A stretch of DNA of 64,000 nucleotides from Bacteroidota bacterium (GCA_029561305.1 JAKQJG010000376.1:1-64000); one strand, 5' to 3'. Positions 26,221 through 35,977 are shown, numbered from the stretch's first letter. Numbers and translations: made by a program. The notes: a model not told the origin generated them from the letters alone.

Positions 26221-27672
26221 ATGTCATTATTAAAGTACGAATCACAGATCAGGGAACCGCTGGTAGATGGAGATAAAACCTATCACCAGGTAACGGAAGA
26301 CATTATTCGCCCCATTGAGATGAAGCCAAGCCGTCTTTGGTACATTGGTTTCTGGATAAGTGTGGCCTTACTGCTTTTTGGTGTGTACAGTGTTTACCGG
26401 GAGGTTACCTATGGTATCGGTCAATGGAACCTCAACAAAACTATCGGCTGGGGTTGGGATATCACCAACTTCGTGTGGTGGGTTGGTATTGGTCACGCAG
26501 GTACGTTGATCTCTGCGATCTTGCTGCTCTTCCGCCAGGGCTGGAGAACAGGGGTGAACCGTGCCGCAGAAGCGATGACAATTTTTGCGGTAATGTGTGC
26601 CGGCCAGTTCCCTATTTGGCACATGGGCCGTGTGTGGATGGCGGTGTTTGTATTACCTTATCCAAATACCAGGGGTCCTTTGTGGGTTAACTTTAACTCA
26701 CCATTGCTTTGGGATGTATTTGCGATTTCCACTTATTTTACCGTTTCATTATTATTCTGGTACTCCGGTTTATTACCCGATTTGGCAACCGTGAGAGACA
26801 GGGCAAAAACAAAACTCCGTAAATTATTATATGGTGTTGCTGCGTTTGGATGGACCGGCAGTACCAAGCACTGGCAGCGTCACGAAAGTTTATCATTGGT
26901 ATTGGCAGGTTTAAGTACACCGCTGGTATTATCCGTACATACCATTGTATCATTTGACTTTGCCACTTCCGTAGTTCCGGGATGGCACACCACCATCTTC
27001 CCTCCTTACTTTGTTGCTGGTGCCATCTTCTCAGGTTTTGCCATGGTGCAGACGTTGATGCTGGTGCTTAGAAAAGTATTTTCCCTGCACGATTATATTA
27101 CCATCGGCCATATAGAAGCGATGAACAAAGTAATTGTGCTTACAGGTTCTATTGTAGGTATCGCTTATATCACCGAGCTGTTCATTGCATGGTATGGACA
27201 AAATCCATACGAATGGTATGCCTTTAGCCAAAACAGGGTGAATATCTGGAGCCCTTATGGATGGAGTTACTGGCTGATGATGTTCTGTAACGTAGTTTCA
27301 CCGCAGGTATTCTGGTTTAAAAAATTAAGAAGGAATATCGTATTCACCTTCTTTATGAGTATTATAGTGAACGTAGGTATGTGGTACGAACGTTTTGTAA
27401 TTATCGTAACGTCTACTTACAGGGATTACCTGCCATCTTCCTGGAGTACTTATTACAGCCCGTCTGTATACGAGATTGGTTTCTACCTGGGTACTTTTGG
27501 TTTGTTCTTTACTTGTTTCTTCCTCTTTGCAAAATACTTCCCTGTAATTGCGGTAGCAGAAATTAAGAGCGTATTGAAAACCACAGGCGAAAATTATAAG
27601 CGCAAAATGACTGATATAGAGAAGAAGGATTCAGATAAGTTTTACATTGAAGAAGTGGAGCATGCTCATTAA
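26221..27672 (+). CDS. actC: Alternative complex III subunit ActC, NrfD/PsrC-like quinol-binding membrane protein
   Basis: 483 residues with about ten transmembrane helices. The NrfD/PsrC pattern is clear: WGWDITNFVWWVGIGHAGTLISAILLLFRQGWR near 75-105, then FPIWHMGRVW and GWHTTIFPPYFVAGAIFSGFAMV near 260. It forms the menaquinol oxidation site on the periplasmic side and contacts ActB. The start at 26221 is directly after the nested hairpin. Sits between actB and actD on one strand; the gene order is that of every described act operon. Confidence 0.94.
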   Translation: MSLLKYESQIREPLVDGDKTYHQVTEDIIRPIEMKPSRLWYIGFWISVALLLFGVYSVYREVTYGIGQWNLNKTIGWGWDITNFVWWVGIGHAGTLISAILLLFRQGWRTGVNRAAEAMTIFAVMCAGQFPIWHMGRVWMAVFVLPYPNTRGPLWVNFNSPLLWDVFAISTYFTVSLLFWYSGLLPDLATVRDRAKTKLRKLLYGVAAFGWTGSTKHWQRHESLSLVLAGLSTPLVLSVHTIVSFDFATSVVPGWHTTIFPPYFVAGAIFSGFAMVQTLMLVLRKVFSLHDYITIGHIEAMNKVIVLTGSIVGIAYITELFIAWYGQNPYEWYAFSQNRVNIWSPYGWSYWLMMFCNVVSPQVFWFKKLRRNIVFTFFMSIIVNVGMWYERFVIIVTSTYRDYLPSSWSTYYSPSVYEIGFYLGTFGLFFTCFFLFAKYFPVIAVAEIKSVLKTTGENYKRKMTDIEKKDSDKFYIEEVEHAH

Positions 27673-27673
27673 A

Positions 27674-27713
27674 AACGTTTAAACGTTGCACACGTTTTAA
27701 ACGTTGCAACGTT
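27674..27713. repeat. ACGTTT(T)AAACGTTGCA direct repeat in the actC-actD spacer
   Basis: Two head-to-tail copies of ACGTTTAAACGTTGCA, the second with one extra T, plus a trailing ACGTT. Each copy contains the palindrome CGTTTAAACG. Confidence 0.7.
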
Positions 27714-27749
27714 GGCGGATAGATTGTAAATATTTAGACTTTAAATACT

Positions 27750-28343
27750 ATGGCCGGAGGAATAAAAAAATTTGTAGTTGGTTGCTTTGATGACGAAGCA
27801 GTGCTGTTTCCTGCTGTGAAAAATGTTCGCAAAACGGGATACAAAATACACGACGTTTACACTCCTTTCCCTGTACATGGACTCGACCATGCAATGGGCT
27901 TAAGAGAAACAAGTCTGCATACTGCTGGTTTCATCTACGCTATTACAGGAACCACTACAGCACTTACATGCATCAGCTGGATCTTAACAAAAGACTGGCC
28001 GTTGAACATTGGCGGCAAACCGCATTTTGCGTTGCCGGCATGGATACCGATCACTTTTGAATTAACGGTATTGTTTGCTGCGGTAGGTATGGTGCTTACA
28101 TTTTGTTACCTGTGCCAGCTATCTCCGTTTATAAAAAAGCATCATTTTCACCCGAGAGCCACAGATGACCTTTTTGTAATGGCGATTGAGTGTACGGATA
28201 AAACAAACGACGAAGAAGTACAGGCTTTTTTAAGGAATGCAGGTGCTACCGAAGTGAATGTGCAGCATGCTGAAACGGGCTGGTGGCTTGGCAGGTACGA
28301 CAGGGAGCAAAAGCTGTACAGGGAAATGGAGAAAGGATATTAA
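27750..28343 (+). CDS. actD: Alternative complex III subunit ActD (DUF3341)
   Basis: 197 residues. The soluble start (VVGCFDDEAVLFPAVKNVRKTGYKIHDVYTPFPVHGLD) is the DUF3341 signature, followed by two transmembrane helices (about 58-80 and 97-125) and a soluble end with DDLFVMAIE and LRNAGATEVNVQHAE. ActD packs against ActC at the membrane and has no cofactor; its role in the complex is structural or regulatory. Order and length are those of the family. Confidence 0.93.
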   Translation: MAGGIKKFVVGCFDDEAVLFPAVKNVRKTGYKIHDVYTPFPVHGLDHAMGLRETSLHTAGFIYAITGTTTALTCISWILTKDWPLNIGGKPHFALPAWIPITFELTVLFAAVGMVLTFCYLCQLSPFIKKHHFHPRATDDLFVMAIECTDKTNDEEVQAFLRNAGATEVNVQHAETGWWLGRYDREQKLYREMEKGY

Positions 28344-28365
28344 TTAATTGACAATTGATAATTAA
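28344..28365. repeat. AT-rich palindrome between actD and actE
   Basis: TTAATT-GA-CAATTG-AT-AATTAA, a 22-bp inverted repeat that starts directly after the actD stop and ends 3 bp before the actE ATG. Confidence 0.65.
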
Positions 28366-28368
28366 TAA

Positions 28369-29052
28369 ATGAAACGATTTAAATTATTTACTGCAGTTGC
28401 GTTTGTTTCTGCTGTAGTGTTACTGGCAAGCTGTGGTCGTTCGAAAGATGATCCGGGAAGGGTATACATGCCGGATATGGCATACAGCCGTGCGGTAGAG
28501 TCTTATGCTCTGCTTGATTCCGCCAAGTTTACGAATGATCCTGCCCGTTTAGGTAAAGACGAGTTTATATTTTATAACAGTAAGCCGGTTGAAGGCACCA
28601 TGCGTGTGGGTGAATTGGAGCCGTTTGCGGCACCGTTGGAAGATTCTGCCGGCGGACTTTATACGATCAGCAATGCCACAAAAAATCCAATGCCTCCATT
28701 AACAGGGCAAGACAGCGTGGAAACAGCGAGACTTTTTAATATCTATTGTGGAGTTTGCCATGGTCCGAAGGCAGGTAATAACGGTCCGGTGTCAACGAAA
28801 GTAGGTGGCGTTAAAAATATAGTTGCCACTTCCCCAACATACAGTGATGGAAGATTGTTTCATGTAATAACATATGGACAGGGAAATATGGGAAGTTATG
28901 CTTCTCAGTTAAGCAGGAAACAGCGGTGGATGATTATTCAGTACATCAGAACGCTGGAAGAAAAGCCGGCAGCTGGCAGTACTACTTCAGTGGCAGTTGC
29001 TGCTACCGGGCCTTCTGTAGTAAAGGCAGACAGTACTAAAAAGGCAAACTAA
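28369..29052 (+). CDS. actE: Alternative complex III subunit ActE, monoheme cytochrome c lipoprotein
   Basis: 227 residues. Lipoprotein signal with LLASC at about 18-22, then MPDMAYSRAVESYA and one CxxCH heme site (CGVCHG, about residue 127). The later PTYSDGRLFHVITYGQGNMGSYASQL supplies the distal methionine in class I cytochromes. Anchored on the periplasmic face, it is thought to pass electrons from ActA toward the oxidase. It is present as a separate gene even though ActA carries an additional heme domain, so one transcript encodes two monoheme domains. Confidence 0.93.
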   Translation: MKRFKLFTAVAFVSAVVLLASCGRSKDDPGRVYMPDMAYSRAVESYALLDSAKFTNDPARLGKDEFIFYNSKPVEGTMRVGELEPFAAPLEDSAGGLYTISNATKNPMPPLTGQDSVETARLFNIYCGVCHGPKAGNNGPVSTKVGGVKNIVATSPTYSDGRLFHVITYGQGNMGSYASQLSRKQRWMIIQYIRTLEEKPAAGSTTSVAVAATGPSVVKADSTKKAN

Positions 29053-29081
29053 AAAAACGTTCATTCAAAATAAAGATTTAG

Positions 29082-30323
29082 ATGACTCATTCATTCGAAT
29101 TACCGGGCAACTATAAAAAATGGACCATGGGCCTTATAGGTGTGGGTGTAATTGCATTGCTTTGGGGCGCTATCATGTACCATCCGTTTGGTGCAGTGGG
29201 TACAGGCGACCATCCCGAAGAGGCAACAAGATTCTGGGCCGTATTGTTACAAAACAGTGTGTACTGGTTGTTATTGGTAAATGTGGGGATGTTCTTTATT
29301 GGATTTACCACTCTTGCAATGGGTGGATGGCAGGTTGCGCTCAGGCGTGTTCCTGAGGCTATTTCAAGTGTAGTACCAGTAATGGGAATCATTACATTCT
29401 TTATATTAATGGCAATCGTTTGGGGCGGCAGGTATGATATTTATCCATGGGTAAATAAAGAAACAGTTGCCGGTGACAAGCTTTTAAGTGGTAAAAGCGG
29501 ATTTTTAAATCCCATGTTTTATAGTTTGTTTAGTGCTATTATGATACTGCTTTGGTGGTTGCTGGGTAAAAAACTGCGTTCACTGAGCTTTGAGAGTGAT
29601 AAGGCTGGAACGATGGATTATGAAACAGGTGATAAATGGATAAAGAAAAACATTTTATACGCTTCCCTGTTTATTGTTGTTTTTGGCCTTTCAGTTGGCT
29701 CTACAATTCCCTGGTTATGGATAATGAGCATCGATGCTCATTGGTATAGTACCATGTTTAGCTGGTATACTTTTGCCAGTACGTTTGTTGCAGGAATGTC
29801 TTTAATAGCCCTGTTTATAATCTTCCTGAAAAACAACGGGCAGCTGGAGTATGTTACAGATGAGCATTTGCATGATATTGGTAAATTCATGTTTGCATTC
29901 TCCATCTTTTGGACCTACCTGTGGTTTTCACAGTACATGCTGATCTGGTATGCTAATATCCCTGAGGAGACAGGTTACTTTAAAGTAAGGGTTTCAGGTC
30001 CTTACAGAGGTATTTTCTTCCTCAATCTTATTCTGAATTTTGTTTGTCCTATTTTAATAATGATGAAAAAATCAGTTAAGCGGAACTATACATTGATGAC
30101 GTTTATGGCCTTGCTTATCATTTTTGGACACTGGATTGACGTATGGCAAATGGTGATGCCAGGAACGCTGTATGATAAAGCACATCTTGGATTGTTTGAA
30201 TTTGGTATTGCAGCGCTGTTCATAGGTGTTATTATGTGGAGAGTGGGTGACTTTTTCACCAAGCATCCGCTTACAGCTAAAAACCATCCTTTCCTGAAAG
30301 AAAGTATCATACACCATACATAA
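29082..30323 (+). CDS. actF: Alternative complex III subunit ActF
   Basis: 413 residues and about ten transmembrane helices. ActF is a shortened paralogue of ActC-type membrane proteins. Characteristic stretches are LWGAIMYHPFGAVGTGD near 30 and SIDAHWYSTMFSWYTFAS near 228, with FGHWIDVWQMVMPG near 350. It sits beside ActC and is suggested to contribute to proton translocation; this is not settled. The gene is 30 bp after actE and 59 bp before coxB. Confidence 0.93.
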   Translation: MTHSFELPGNYKKWTMGLIGVGVIALLWGAIMYHPFGAVGTGDHPEEATRFWAVLLQNSVYWLLLVNVGMFFIGFTTLAMGGWQVALRRVPEAISSVVPVMGIITFFILMAIVWGGRYDIYPWVNKETVAGDKLLSGKSGFLNPMFYSLFSAIMILLWWLLGKKLRSLSFESDKAGTMDYETGDKWIKKNILYASLFIVVFGLSVGSTIPWLWIMSIDAHWYSTMFSWYTFASTFVAGMSLIALFIIFLKNNGQLEYVTDEHLHDIGKFMFAFSIFWTYLWFSQYMLIWYANIPEETGYFKVRVSGPYRGIFFLNLILNFVCPILIMMKKSVKRNYTLMTFMALLIIFGHWIDVWQMVMPGTLYDKAHLGLFEFGIAALFIGVIMWRVGDFFTKHPLTAKNHPFLKESIIHHT

Positions 30324-30381
30324 CAGCGTGTGTGATTAAACAAAAGAACTATTAAGAAGTATATATAAATAATTTAGAGAC

Positions 30382-31455
30382 ATGACTCAAATTTTGTTGG
30401 CAGCAATTGGTGTAATGATCTTCGTAGTCATCTTTCAGATTGCGAAAGCCAGTGAATATGTAAATGTGCTGAAAGGAGAAGAAAAAGCCCGCAGGCAGAA
30501 CAATAAGATAAATGCCTTTTTGCTTATTTCATTTTTGGTACTGGGCCTGATAGGCGTTTGGTGGTGCAATGATTTGTTCTACAACAAAACATTGTTTGTA
30601 CAGCCTGCCGCTTCAGATCACGGAGAAAAGATTGACCTCATGCTGTATATCACATTAGGTGTTACAGGTGTCGTATTCATTCTTACACAGGTACTGCTGT
30701 TTTGGTTTGCATTTAAATACCAGGAAAGCGATGACAGAAAAGCCTATTACTTTCCACACAATACAAAACTGGAGTTGATCTGGACAACAGTGCCAGCGAT
30801 ATTCCTTACGGTTTTGGTTGTATTTGGTTTGAAGTACTGGTTTAAGATGACGGGAGAAGCGCCAAAAGATGCGATCGTTGTTGAAGTTACAGGGCACCAG
30901 TTTGGATGGGAATACCGCTACCCGGGTCCGGATAAGACATTAGGAGCAAAGAATTTTAAATTATCAAAAGGCGCTAATAGTCTTGGGGTTGATTTTGATG
31001 ACCCTGCGGCCAAAGATGATATACATGTGGCTACAACGATGTACTTGCCGGTTGGTAAACCTGTTAAGTTTGTTATTAATGCGCAGGATGTGATACATGA
31101 TGTCGGTCTGTCTCACTTCCGTTTAAAAATGGATGCTGTACCTGGAATCCCCACAACACTTTGGTTTACTCCTTTGTATACTACAGCAAAAATGAAGGAA
31201 ATAACAAATAACCCCGACTTTGTGTACGAATTAAGTTGTGACCAGATGTGTGGCAAAGGCCATTATTCAATGAGGGGTGTTATCACTGTCGTGAGCGAGG
31301 AAGCGTATAATTTCTGGCTGGCTCAGCAAAAGCCTGAAATCTGGACCGTTAGGCCTGAAACAGCACCAAAACCCGCCGGCGCACCTGCAGTAACAGACAG
31401 TACAGCTGCCGCTAAGACTGCAACACCAGTAGCAGCAGTAATGGGAACGAAATAA
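30382..31455 (+). CDS. coxB: Cytochrome c oxidase subunit II
   Basis: 357 residues. An extra N-terminal hydrophobic helix (about 3-22) precedes the two family helices (about 48-68 and 92-115), followed by the cupredoxin domain. GHQFGWEYRYPG and HDVGLSHFRLKMDAVPG lead to the CuA site ELSCDQMCGKGHYSM (about 283-297), with both Cys, the Met-side ligand and His present. The C-terminal tail is Pro/Ala-rich. No heme c domain is fused, so it takes electrons from a separate cytochrome or from ACIII directly. Next gene is coxA. Confidence 0.94.
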   Translation: MTQILLAAIGVMIFVVIFQIAKASEYVNVLKGEEKARRQNNKINAFLLISFLVLGLIGVWWCNDLFYNKTLFVQPAASDHGEKIDLMLYITLGVTGVVFILTQVLLFWFAFKYQESDDRKAYYFPHNTKLELIWTTVPAIFLTVLVVFGLKYWFKMTGEAPKDAIVVEVTGHQFGWEYRYPGPDKTLGAKNFKLSKGANSLGVDFDDPAAKDDIHVATTMYLPVGKPVKFVINAQDVIHDVGLSHFRLKMDAVPGIPTTLWFTPLYTTAKMKEITNNPDFVYELSCDQMCGKGHYSMRGVITVVSEEAYNFWLAQQKPEIWTVRPETAPKPAGAPAVTDSTAAAKTATPVAAVMGTK

Positions 31456-31491
31456 TTTATTAAAGATATTATTGAAAACTAATTATAAAAG

Positions 31492-33291
31492 ATGAGTACC
31501 TCAGCAGTATTACACAACGCAGATGTTCACACGCATGATGCCCATCATGAGCATCATCACCATGAAACGTTTATATCAAAATATGTTTTTAGCCAGGATC
31601 ATAAAATGATCTCGAAACAGTTTTTAATCACTGGTATTATATGGGCCATTATTGGTGGCTTGTTCTCTGTATTGTTCCGCTTACAATTAGGGTATCCGGA
31701 TACAACTTTTCCCTTTTTGGAAGATTTGCTCGGTCATTGGGCAAAAGGCGGTAAACTGCAGCCTGAATTTTATTATGCCCTCGTAACCATGCATGGAACA
31801 ATTCTCGTGTTCTTTGTGTTGACAGCAGGGCTTAGCGGTACTTTCGCCAACTTTTTAATTCCATTACAAATTGGTGCAAGGGATATGGCGTCTCCTATGC
31901 TTAATATGTTAAGCTACTGGTTCTTCTTCCTGGCTTCTATTATAATGTTTGCATCATTATTCGTTCAAACAGGGCCGGCAAGTGGAGGCTGGACGATCTA
32001 TCCGCCATTAAGTGCTTTGGGTGATGCATCCAGTGGATCTAAGATTGGTATGGATCTTTGGTTAGTGAGTATGGCAATGTTTATTGTGAGTTCTTTGTTA
32101 GGGGGTTTAAATTATATATCCACCATACTCAACCTTCGTACAAAAGGGATGAGCATGACAAGGATGCCACTGACTATTTGGGGGCTTTTCTTTACAGCTG
32201 TTTTAGGTGTATTGTCTTTCCCGGTATTGTTATCTGGTGCAATCCTGCTGTTGTTTGACCGTAATCTCGGTACAAGTTTTTACCTGAGTGATATCTATAT
32301 TAATGGTAAGATATTACCAAATGAAGGTGGTAGTGCTATTCTCTTCCAGCATCTTTTCTGGTTTCTTGGTCATCCGGAAGTATATATCATATTATTACCG
32401 GCAATGAGTATGTCTTCGGAGATCATCAGCGTGAACAGCCGTAAACCAATATTTGGATATATGGCAATGGTGGGTTCAATGTTTGCCATTGCAATACTTG
32501 CTTTCCTTGTTTGGGCACACCATATGTTTGTCACGGGCTTAAACCCGTTCCTGGGGGCCTTCTTTGTTTTACTTACACTATTGATAGCGGTACCTTCTGC
32601 GATCAAGGTTTTTAACTGGCTTACAACTATTTGGCGTGGAAGCCTGCGCTTTACCCCTGCCATGCTGTTTGCTATCGGCTTTGTAAGCATGTTTATCAGC
32701 GGTGGTTTAACGGGTATATTTCTTGGTAATTCAGCGCTGGATATTCACTTGCATGACACCTACTTTGTGGTGGCGCATTTCCATATAGTGATGGGTGTTG
32801 CATCTTTCTTTGGCATGTTTGCCGGGGTGTATCATTGGTTCCCTAAAATGTATGGCCGCTACCTTAATAACACAATGGCATATATCCATTTTTGGGTTAC
32901 CATGGTGGGCGCTTATCTTATTTTCTGGCCAATGCACTACCAGGGTTTTGCAGGTGTTCCCCGCCGTTATTATGATTTTTCTATGTGGGAATCATTTAAC
33001 CAATTTGGCGGACTTAATGAATTTATCAGTTTCGTAGCGATGATCGTATTTGCAGTACAGTTGCTGTTTGTATTCAATTTCTTCTACAGTATTTTCAAAG
33101 GAAGAAAAGTTACAACAACCAATCCATGGGGTGCCAACACATTGGAATGGACCACACCGATCCGTCCTGGTCACGGAAACTGGCCGGGTGAAATTCCTGA
33201 AGTACACCGTGGTGCTTATGATTATGGTAAGGACGGCAGGGAATTTATTTTGCAGACTGAACCTGTTGGTGAAAACGAAAGTCATCATTAA
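31492..33291 (+). CDS. coxA: Cytochrome c oxidase subunit I
   Basis: 599 residues, 12 or more transmembrane helices. Catalytic motifs: HGTILVFF (low-spin heme His), WFLGHPEVYI (CuB His and the crosslinked Tyr), WAHHMFVTG (two CuB His) and HDTYFVVAHFHIVMG (heme a3 and low-spin heme His). It reduces oxygen and pumps protons. The N-terminus is unusually His-rich (11 His within the first 25 residues, VHTHDAHHEHHHHET) and the C-terminus ends NESHH. This may bind Cu or Zn during assembly, which is inference. Confidence 0.95.
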   Translation: MSTSAVLHNADVHTHDAHHEHHHHETFISKYVFSQDHKMISKQFLITGIIWAIIGGLFSVLFRLQLGYPDTTFPFLEDLLGHWAKGGKLQPEFYYALVTMHGTILVFFVLTAGLSGTFANFLIPLQIGARDMASPMLNMLSYWFFFLASIIMFASLFVQTGPASGGWTIYPPLSALGDASSGSKIGMDLWLVSMAMFIVSSLLGGLNYISTILNLRTKGMSMTRMPLTIWGLFFTAVLGVLSFPVLLSGAILLLFDRNLGTSFYLSDIYINGKILPNEGGSAILFQHLFWFLGHPEVYIILLPAMSMSSEIISVNSRKPIFGYMAMVGSMFAIAILAFLVWAHHMFVTGLNPFLGAFFVLLTLLIAVPSAIKVFNWLTTIWRGSLRFTPAMLFAIGFVSMFISGGLTGIFLGNSALDIHLHDTYFVVAHFHIVMGVASFFGMFAGVYHWFPKMYGRYLNNTMAYIHFWVTMVGAYLIFWPMHYQGFAGVPRRYYDFSMWESFNQFGGLNEFISFVAMIVFAVQLLFVFNFFYSIFKGRKVTTTNPWGANTLEWTTPIRPGHGNWPGEIPEVHRGAYDYGKDGREFILQTEPVGENESHH

Positions 33292-33440
33292 TGACAAATG
33301 TGCTGATTTGCTAATGTGCTGGTGTGATAATGCGGCGTATGAAAATGATTAGTTCAAATCAATTAGTTTAATAAAACTTAGTTCATTAAAATATTGCCTC
33401 TTCTCTTTAAAAATTTTTGATGGAGTAAGGCAAGGGGCAT

Positions 33441-34379
33441 ATGACGAAAGAGAACAACACCATAACCAACTCAACACAACTTGCGTTGGCAACTAAAGTG
33501 AAGGATTATTTTCAGCTGATCAAGTTCACTTTGAGTTTCATGGTGGTATTTAGTACGGTTGTATGTTTTTTAATAGCACCTAACGAAAAGTCTGATTTTG
33601 ACAGATCGAAAGTTGCATCAGTTCTTTTACTTTTTGTGGGAGGTATGCTGGTAACCGGCTCTGCCAATGCAATCAATCAGATTGCTGAAAAAGATACCGA
33701 TGCAATAATGAAACGGACAGCCAAACGGCCGGTAGCCAGTGGCAGAATGAGTGTAAATGAGGCTACTGCTTTTGCTGTGATAGCAGGCGCACTGGGCGTT
33801 TTCATTTTGTGGTATTTTTTTAACTATCAGTCAGCGGTGACAGGGCTAATAAGTCTTTTTTTATATGGGTTTATTTACACACCCCTGAAAAAAGTAAATT
33901 CAATAGCCGTTTTGATTGGTGCTATACCGGGTGCTATACCCTGTATGATCGGCTGGATCGCAGCTTTTGGTGGTAATCAAATCGAATGGGGTGGGGCATG
34001 GATCATGTTTGGTATACAGTTTTTGTGGCAGTTCCCGCATTTTTGGGCCATTGCCTGGTTGGCACATACAGATTATACCACGGCAGGTTTCAAATTGCTG
34101 CCTGGAGATAAAGGACCAACAAAATTCACTGCCCTGCAAACGGTTATTTACAGTGCACTCATGATACCTTTTGGATTTTTACCCTGGTACATGAATATAG
34201 CAGGTGTAACCAGTTTATGGATACTGACCCTTTGTAACCTGTGGATGGTTTTGGTAAGTGTACAATTGTTTTTGAAAATGGATCTGAAGAGTGCAAGAAT
34301 GGTAATGTTTAGTTCTTATTTCTATTTAATGGTTGTGTTACTGGCTTTGTTTGCAGACAGAACGATCGCCGGGACTTAA
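33441..34379 (+). CDS. cyoE: Protoheme IX farnesyltransferase (heme O synthase)
   Basis: 312 residues, UbiA-type prenyltransferase with about nine helices. The first Asp-rich motif NQIAEKDTDAIMKRTAKRPV is near residues 77-96. It adds a farnesyl tail to heme B to make heme O, the precursor of heme A for the oxidase encoded next to it. A 149-bp spacer with word repeats (33296-33330) separates it from coxA. Alternative name ctaB. Confidence 0.94.
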   Translation: MTKENNTITNSTQLALATKVKDYFQLIKFTLSFMVVFSTVVCFLIAPNEKSDFDRSKVASVLLLFVGGMLVTGSANAINQIAEKDTDAIMKRTAKRPVASGRMSVNEATAFAVIAGALGVFILWYFFNYQSAVTGLISLFLYGFIYTPLKKVNSIAVLIGAIPGAIPCMIGWIAAFGGNQIEWGGAWIMFGIQFLWQFPHFWAIAWLAHTDYTTAGFKLLPGDKGPTKFTALQTVIYSALMIPFGFLPWYMNIAGVTSLWILTLCNLWMVLVSVQLFLKMDLKSARMVMFSSYFYLMVVLLALFADRTIAGT

Positions 34380-34424
34380 GATAAATTAGTAAACAAATTT
34401 TCGCTTTAGCGAATGGAGGGTTAT

Positions 34425-34991
34425 ATGAGTACAGTGGTAATGGAGCAAAGAAAAAAGATACATCCGCATAAGTTTACCCTTTGGGTGGCTATTGCCAGTA
34501 TATCAATGATGTTCGCCGGGCTAACCAGTGCATACATTGTGAAAGAAAGCCAGGCAAATTTTTTAAATTTTAATTTGCCCTTAGCATTTTGGTACAGCAC
34601 CGCAGCAATGATTGCCAGCAGTGTTACAATCTGGATGGCACAGAAAAAATTTAAGAACAGGGAGATGGCTTCTTACAGGAAGCTGATAACTGTTACGTTT
34701 ATATTAGGTCTTTTATTTGTAGCATTGCAGGTAGTGGGATTCAGGGAACTGTATAAAAACGGGTTAACGTTAACGACCAATGTCTCTGTTTCTTTTTTAT
34801 ATGTGATCGTTTTTTTACATGCAGCACACGTGGTGGGTGGAGTGGTGGCATTGATGGTGATGTTTATAAAGGCCTTTCGTACAAAAACAAAAAGCTACAA
34901 TGCTGTTCCGGTTGAGGTGATGGGTACTTACTGGCATTTTGTCGATTTTTTATGGATCTATTTATTGGTATTTTTATTAGCAGTACGATAA
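34425..34991 (+). CDS. Heme-copper oxidase subunit III, short form
   Basis: 188 residues from 34425 (MSTVVMEQRKK). The start is fixed by GGAGGG at 34415-34420, well spaced before this ATG; an ATG at 34413 is also in frame. Five transmembrane helices, FAGLTSAYIVKESQANF early and GTYWHFVDFLWIYLLVFLL at the end are typical of subunit III. A second, longer subunit III gene follows at 35096. The two forms next to each other are usual in Bacteroidota oxidase operons, and both probably pack on subunit I or on each other. Confidence 0.9.
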   Translation: MSTVVMEQRKKIHPHKFTLWVAIASISMMFAGLTSAYIVKESQANFLNFNLPLAFWYSTAAMIASSVTIWMAQKKFKNREMASYRKLITVTFILGLLFVALQVVGFRELYKNGLTLTTNVSVSFLYVIVFLHAAHVVGGVVALMVMFIKAFRTKTKSYNAVPVEVMGTYWHFVDFLWIYLLVFLLAVR

Positions 34992-35095
34992 AAAGTTATA
35001 AGTCATCAGGAGTGAGTAACAGCTTAATTGGCGGGGAACTTGCAACTTTTTAAACATATAACTTATCATTCAGAACTTATAACTTAGAACTTGAT

Positions 35096-35977
35096 ATGTC
35101 AACAGCAGTAATGCACAAGGAAACAAAATGGTGGGGAGGCGGCCGCAGTCCGTTCAATGCCAGTTATGGTAAGGTAATGATGTGGTACTTTTTAATGAGT
35201 GACGCTTTTACCTTTGGCGCTTTCCTGATAAGCTATGGAACCATACGTTTCAGTCAAAACTTTTGGACAGATCCCAATAAGGTGTTCAACTCTTTTCCAG
35301 GGCTGCATGGGATGGATCTTCCGCTTGCATTTGTGAGTTTAATGACCTTCATTTTGATTGCCAGTTCGGTTACCATGGTATTAGCGGTACATGAAGGGCA
35401 TAAAATGAACAAGAAAGGTGTTGAAAAGTATATGATCCTCACCATTATTGGGGGCTTCGCATTTTTGGCCTGCCAGGCCTGGGAGTGGACACACTTATTA
35501 ACAGGTGAACATATTGCATTGCTCGCCAATGGTACGCTGGATGTTGTGCCCACTACGGTAACACTGAACCCGTGGGGCGACCAATTGAGTCATGACGCGA
35601 TGATTGCCGCTTTACAAACAACACCTCACGACCAGTTAGCTGCCATTGCCTCAACTTTGCATCATGGCGGTGACGCTGCGGCCCACAATGTTGCCGATTT
35701 ATCTAATGCCGAATTAATTAATACGATAACTAAGTCGGGTCTTCATGCTAACCACACCGGTCCAATTGCCTTTGGTGGTTACTTCTTTGGTATTACAGGG
35801 TTTCACGGCTTCCATGTTTTTAGTGGCGTTGTGATTAATGTGGTGATGTGGATCAAAACAAGGCTTGGACATTTTGATGAAAGAGGCCATTACGAAATGA
35901 TAGAAAAAGCGGGTCTTTACTGGCACTTTGTGGATTTAGTGTGGGTGTTTGTATTCTTATGTTTCTATCTTATCTAA
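35096..35977 (+). CDS. coxC: Cytochrome c oxidase subunit III, long form with an internal insertion
   Basis: 293 residues. Early MMWYFLMSDAFTFGAFLISYG and late FGITGFHGFHVFSGVVINV, LYWHFVDLVWVFVFLC are the subunit III pattern. A hydrophilic insertion of about 75 residues (about 143-218, His- and Ala-rich, with HDQLAAIASTLHHGG) splits two transmembrane helices and would form an exposed domain; I recall such loops in Bacteroidota homologues, but not its function. It is 104 bp after the short form, with repeats of AACTTATAACTTA in the spacer. Confidence 0.92.
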   Translation: MSTAVMHKETKWWGGGRSPFNASYGKVMMWYFLMSDAFTFGAFLISYGTIRFSQNFWTDPNKVFNSFPGLHGMDLPLAFVSLMTFILIASSVTMVLAVHEGHKMNKKGVEKYMILTIIGGFAFLACQAWEWTHLLTGEHIALLANGTLDVVPTTVTLNPWGDQLSHDAMIAALQTTPHDQLAAIASTLHHGGDAAAHNVADLSNAELINTITKSGLHANHTGPIAFGGYFFGITGFHGFHVFSGVVINVVMWIKTRLGHFDERGHYEMIEKAGLYWHFVDLVWVFVFLCFYLI

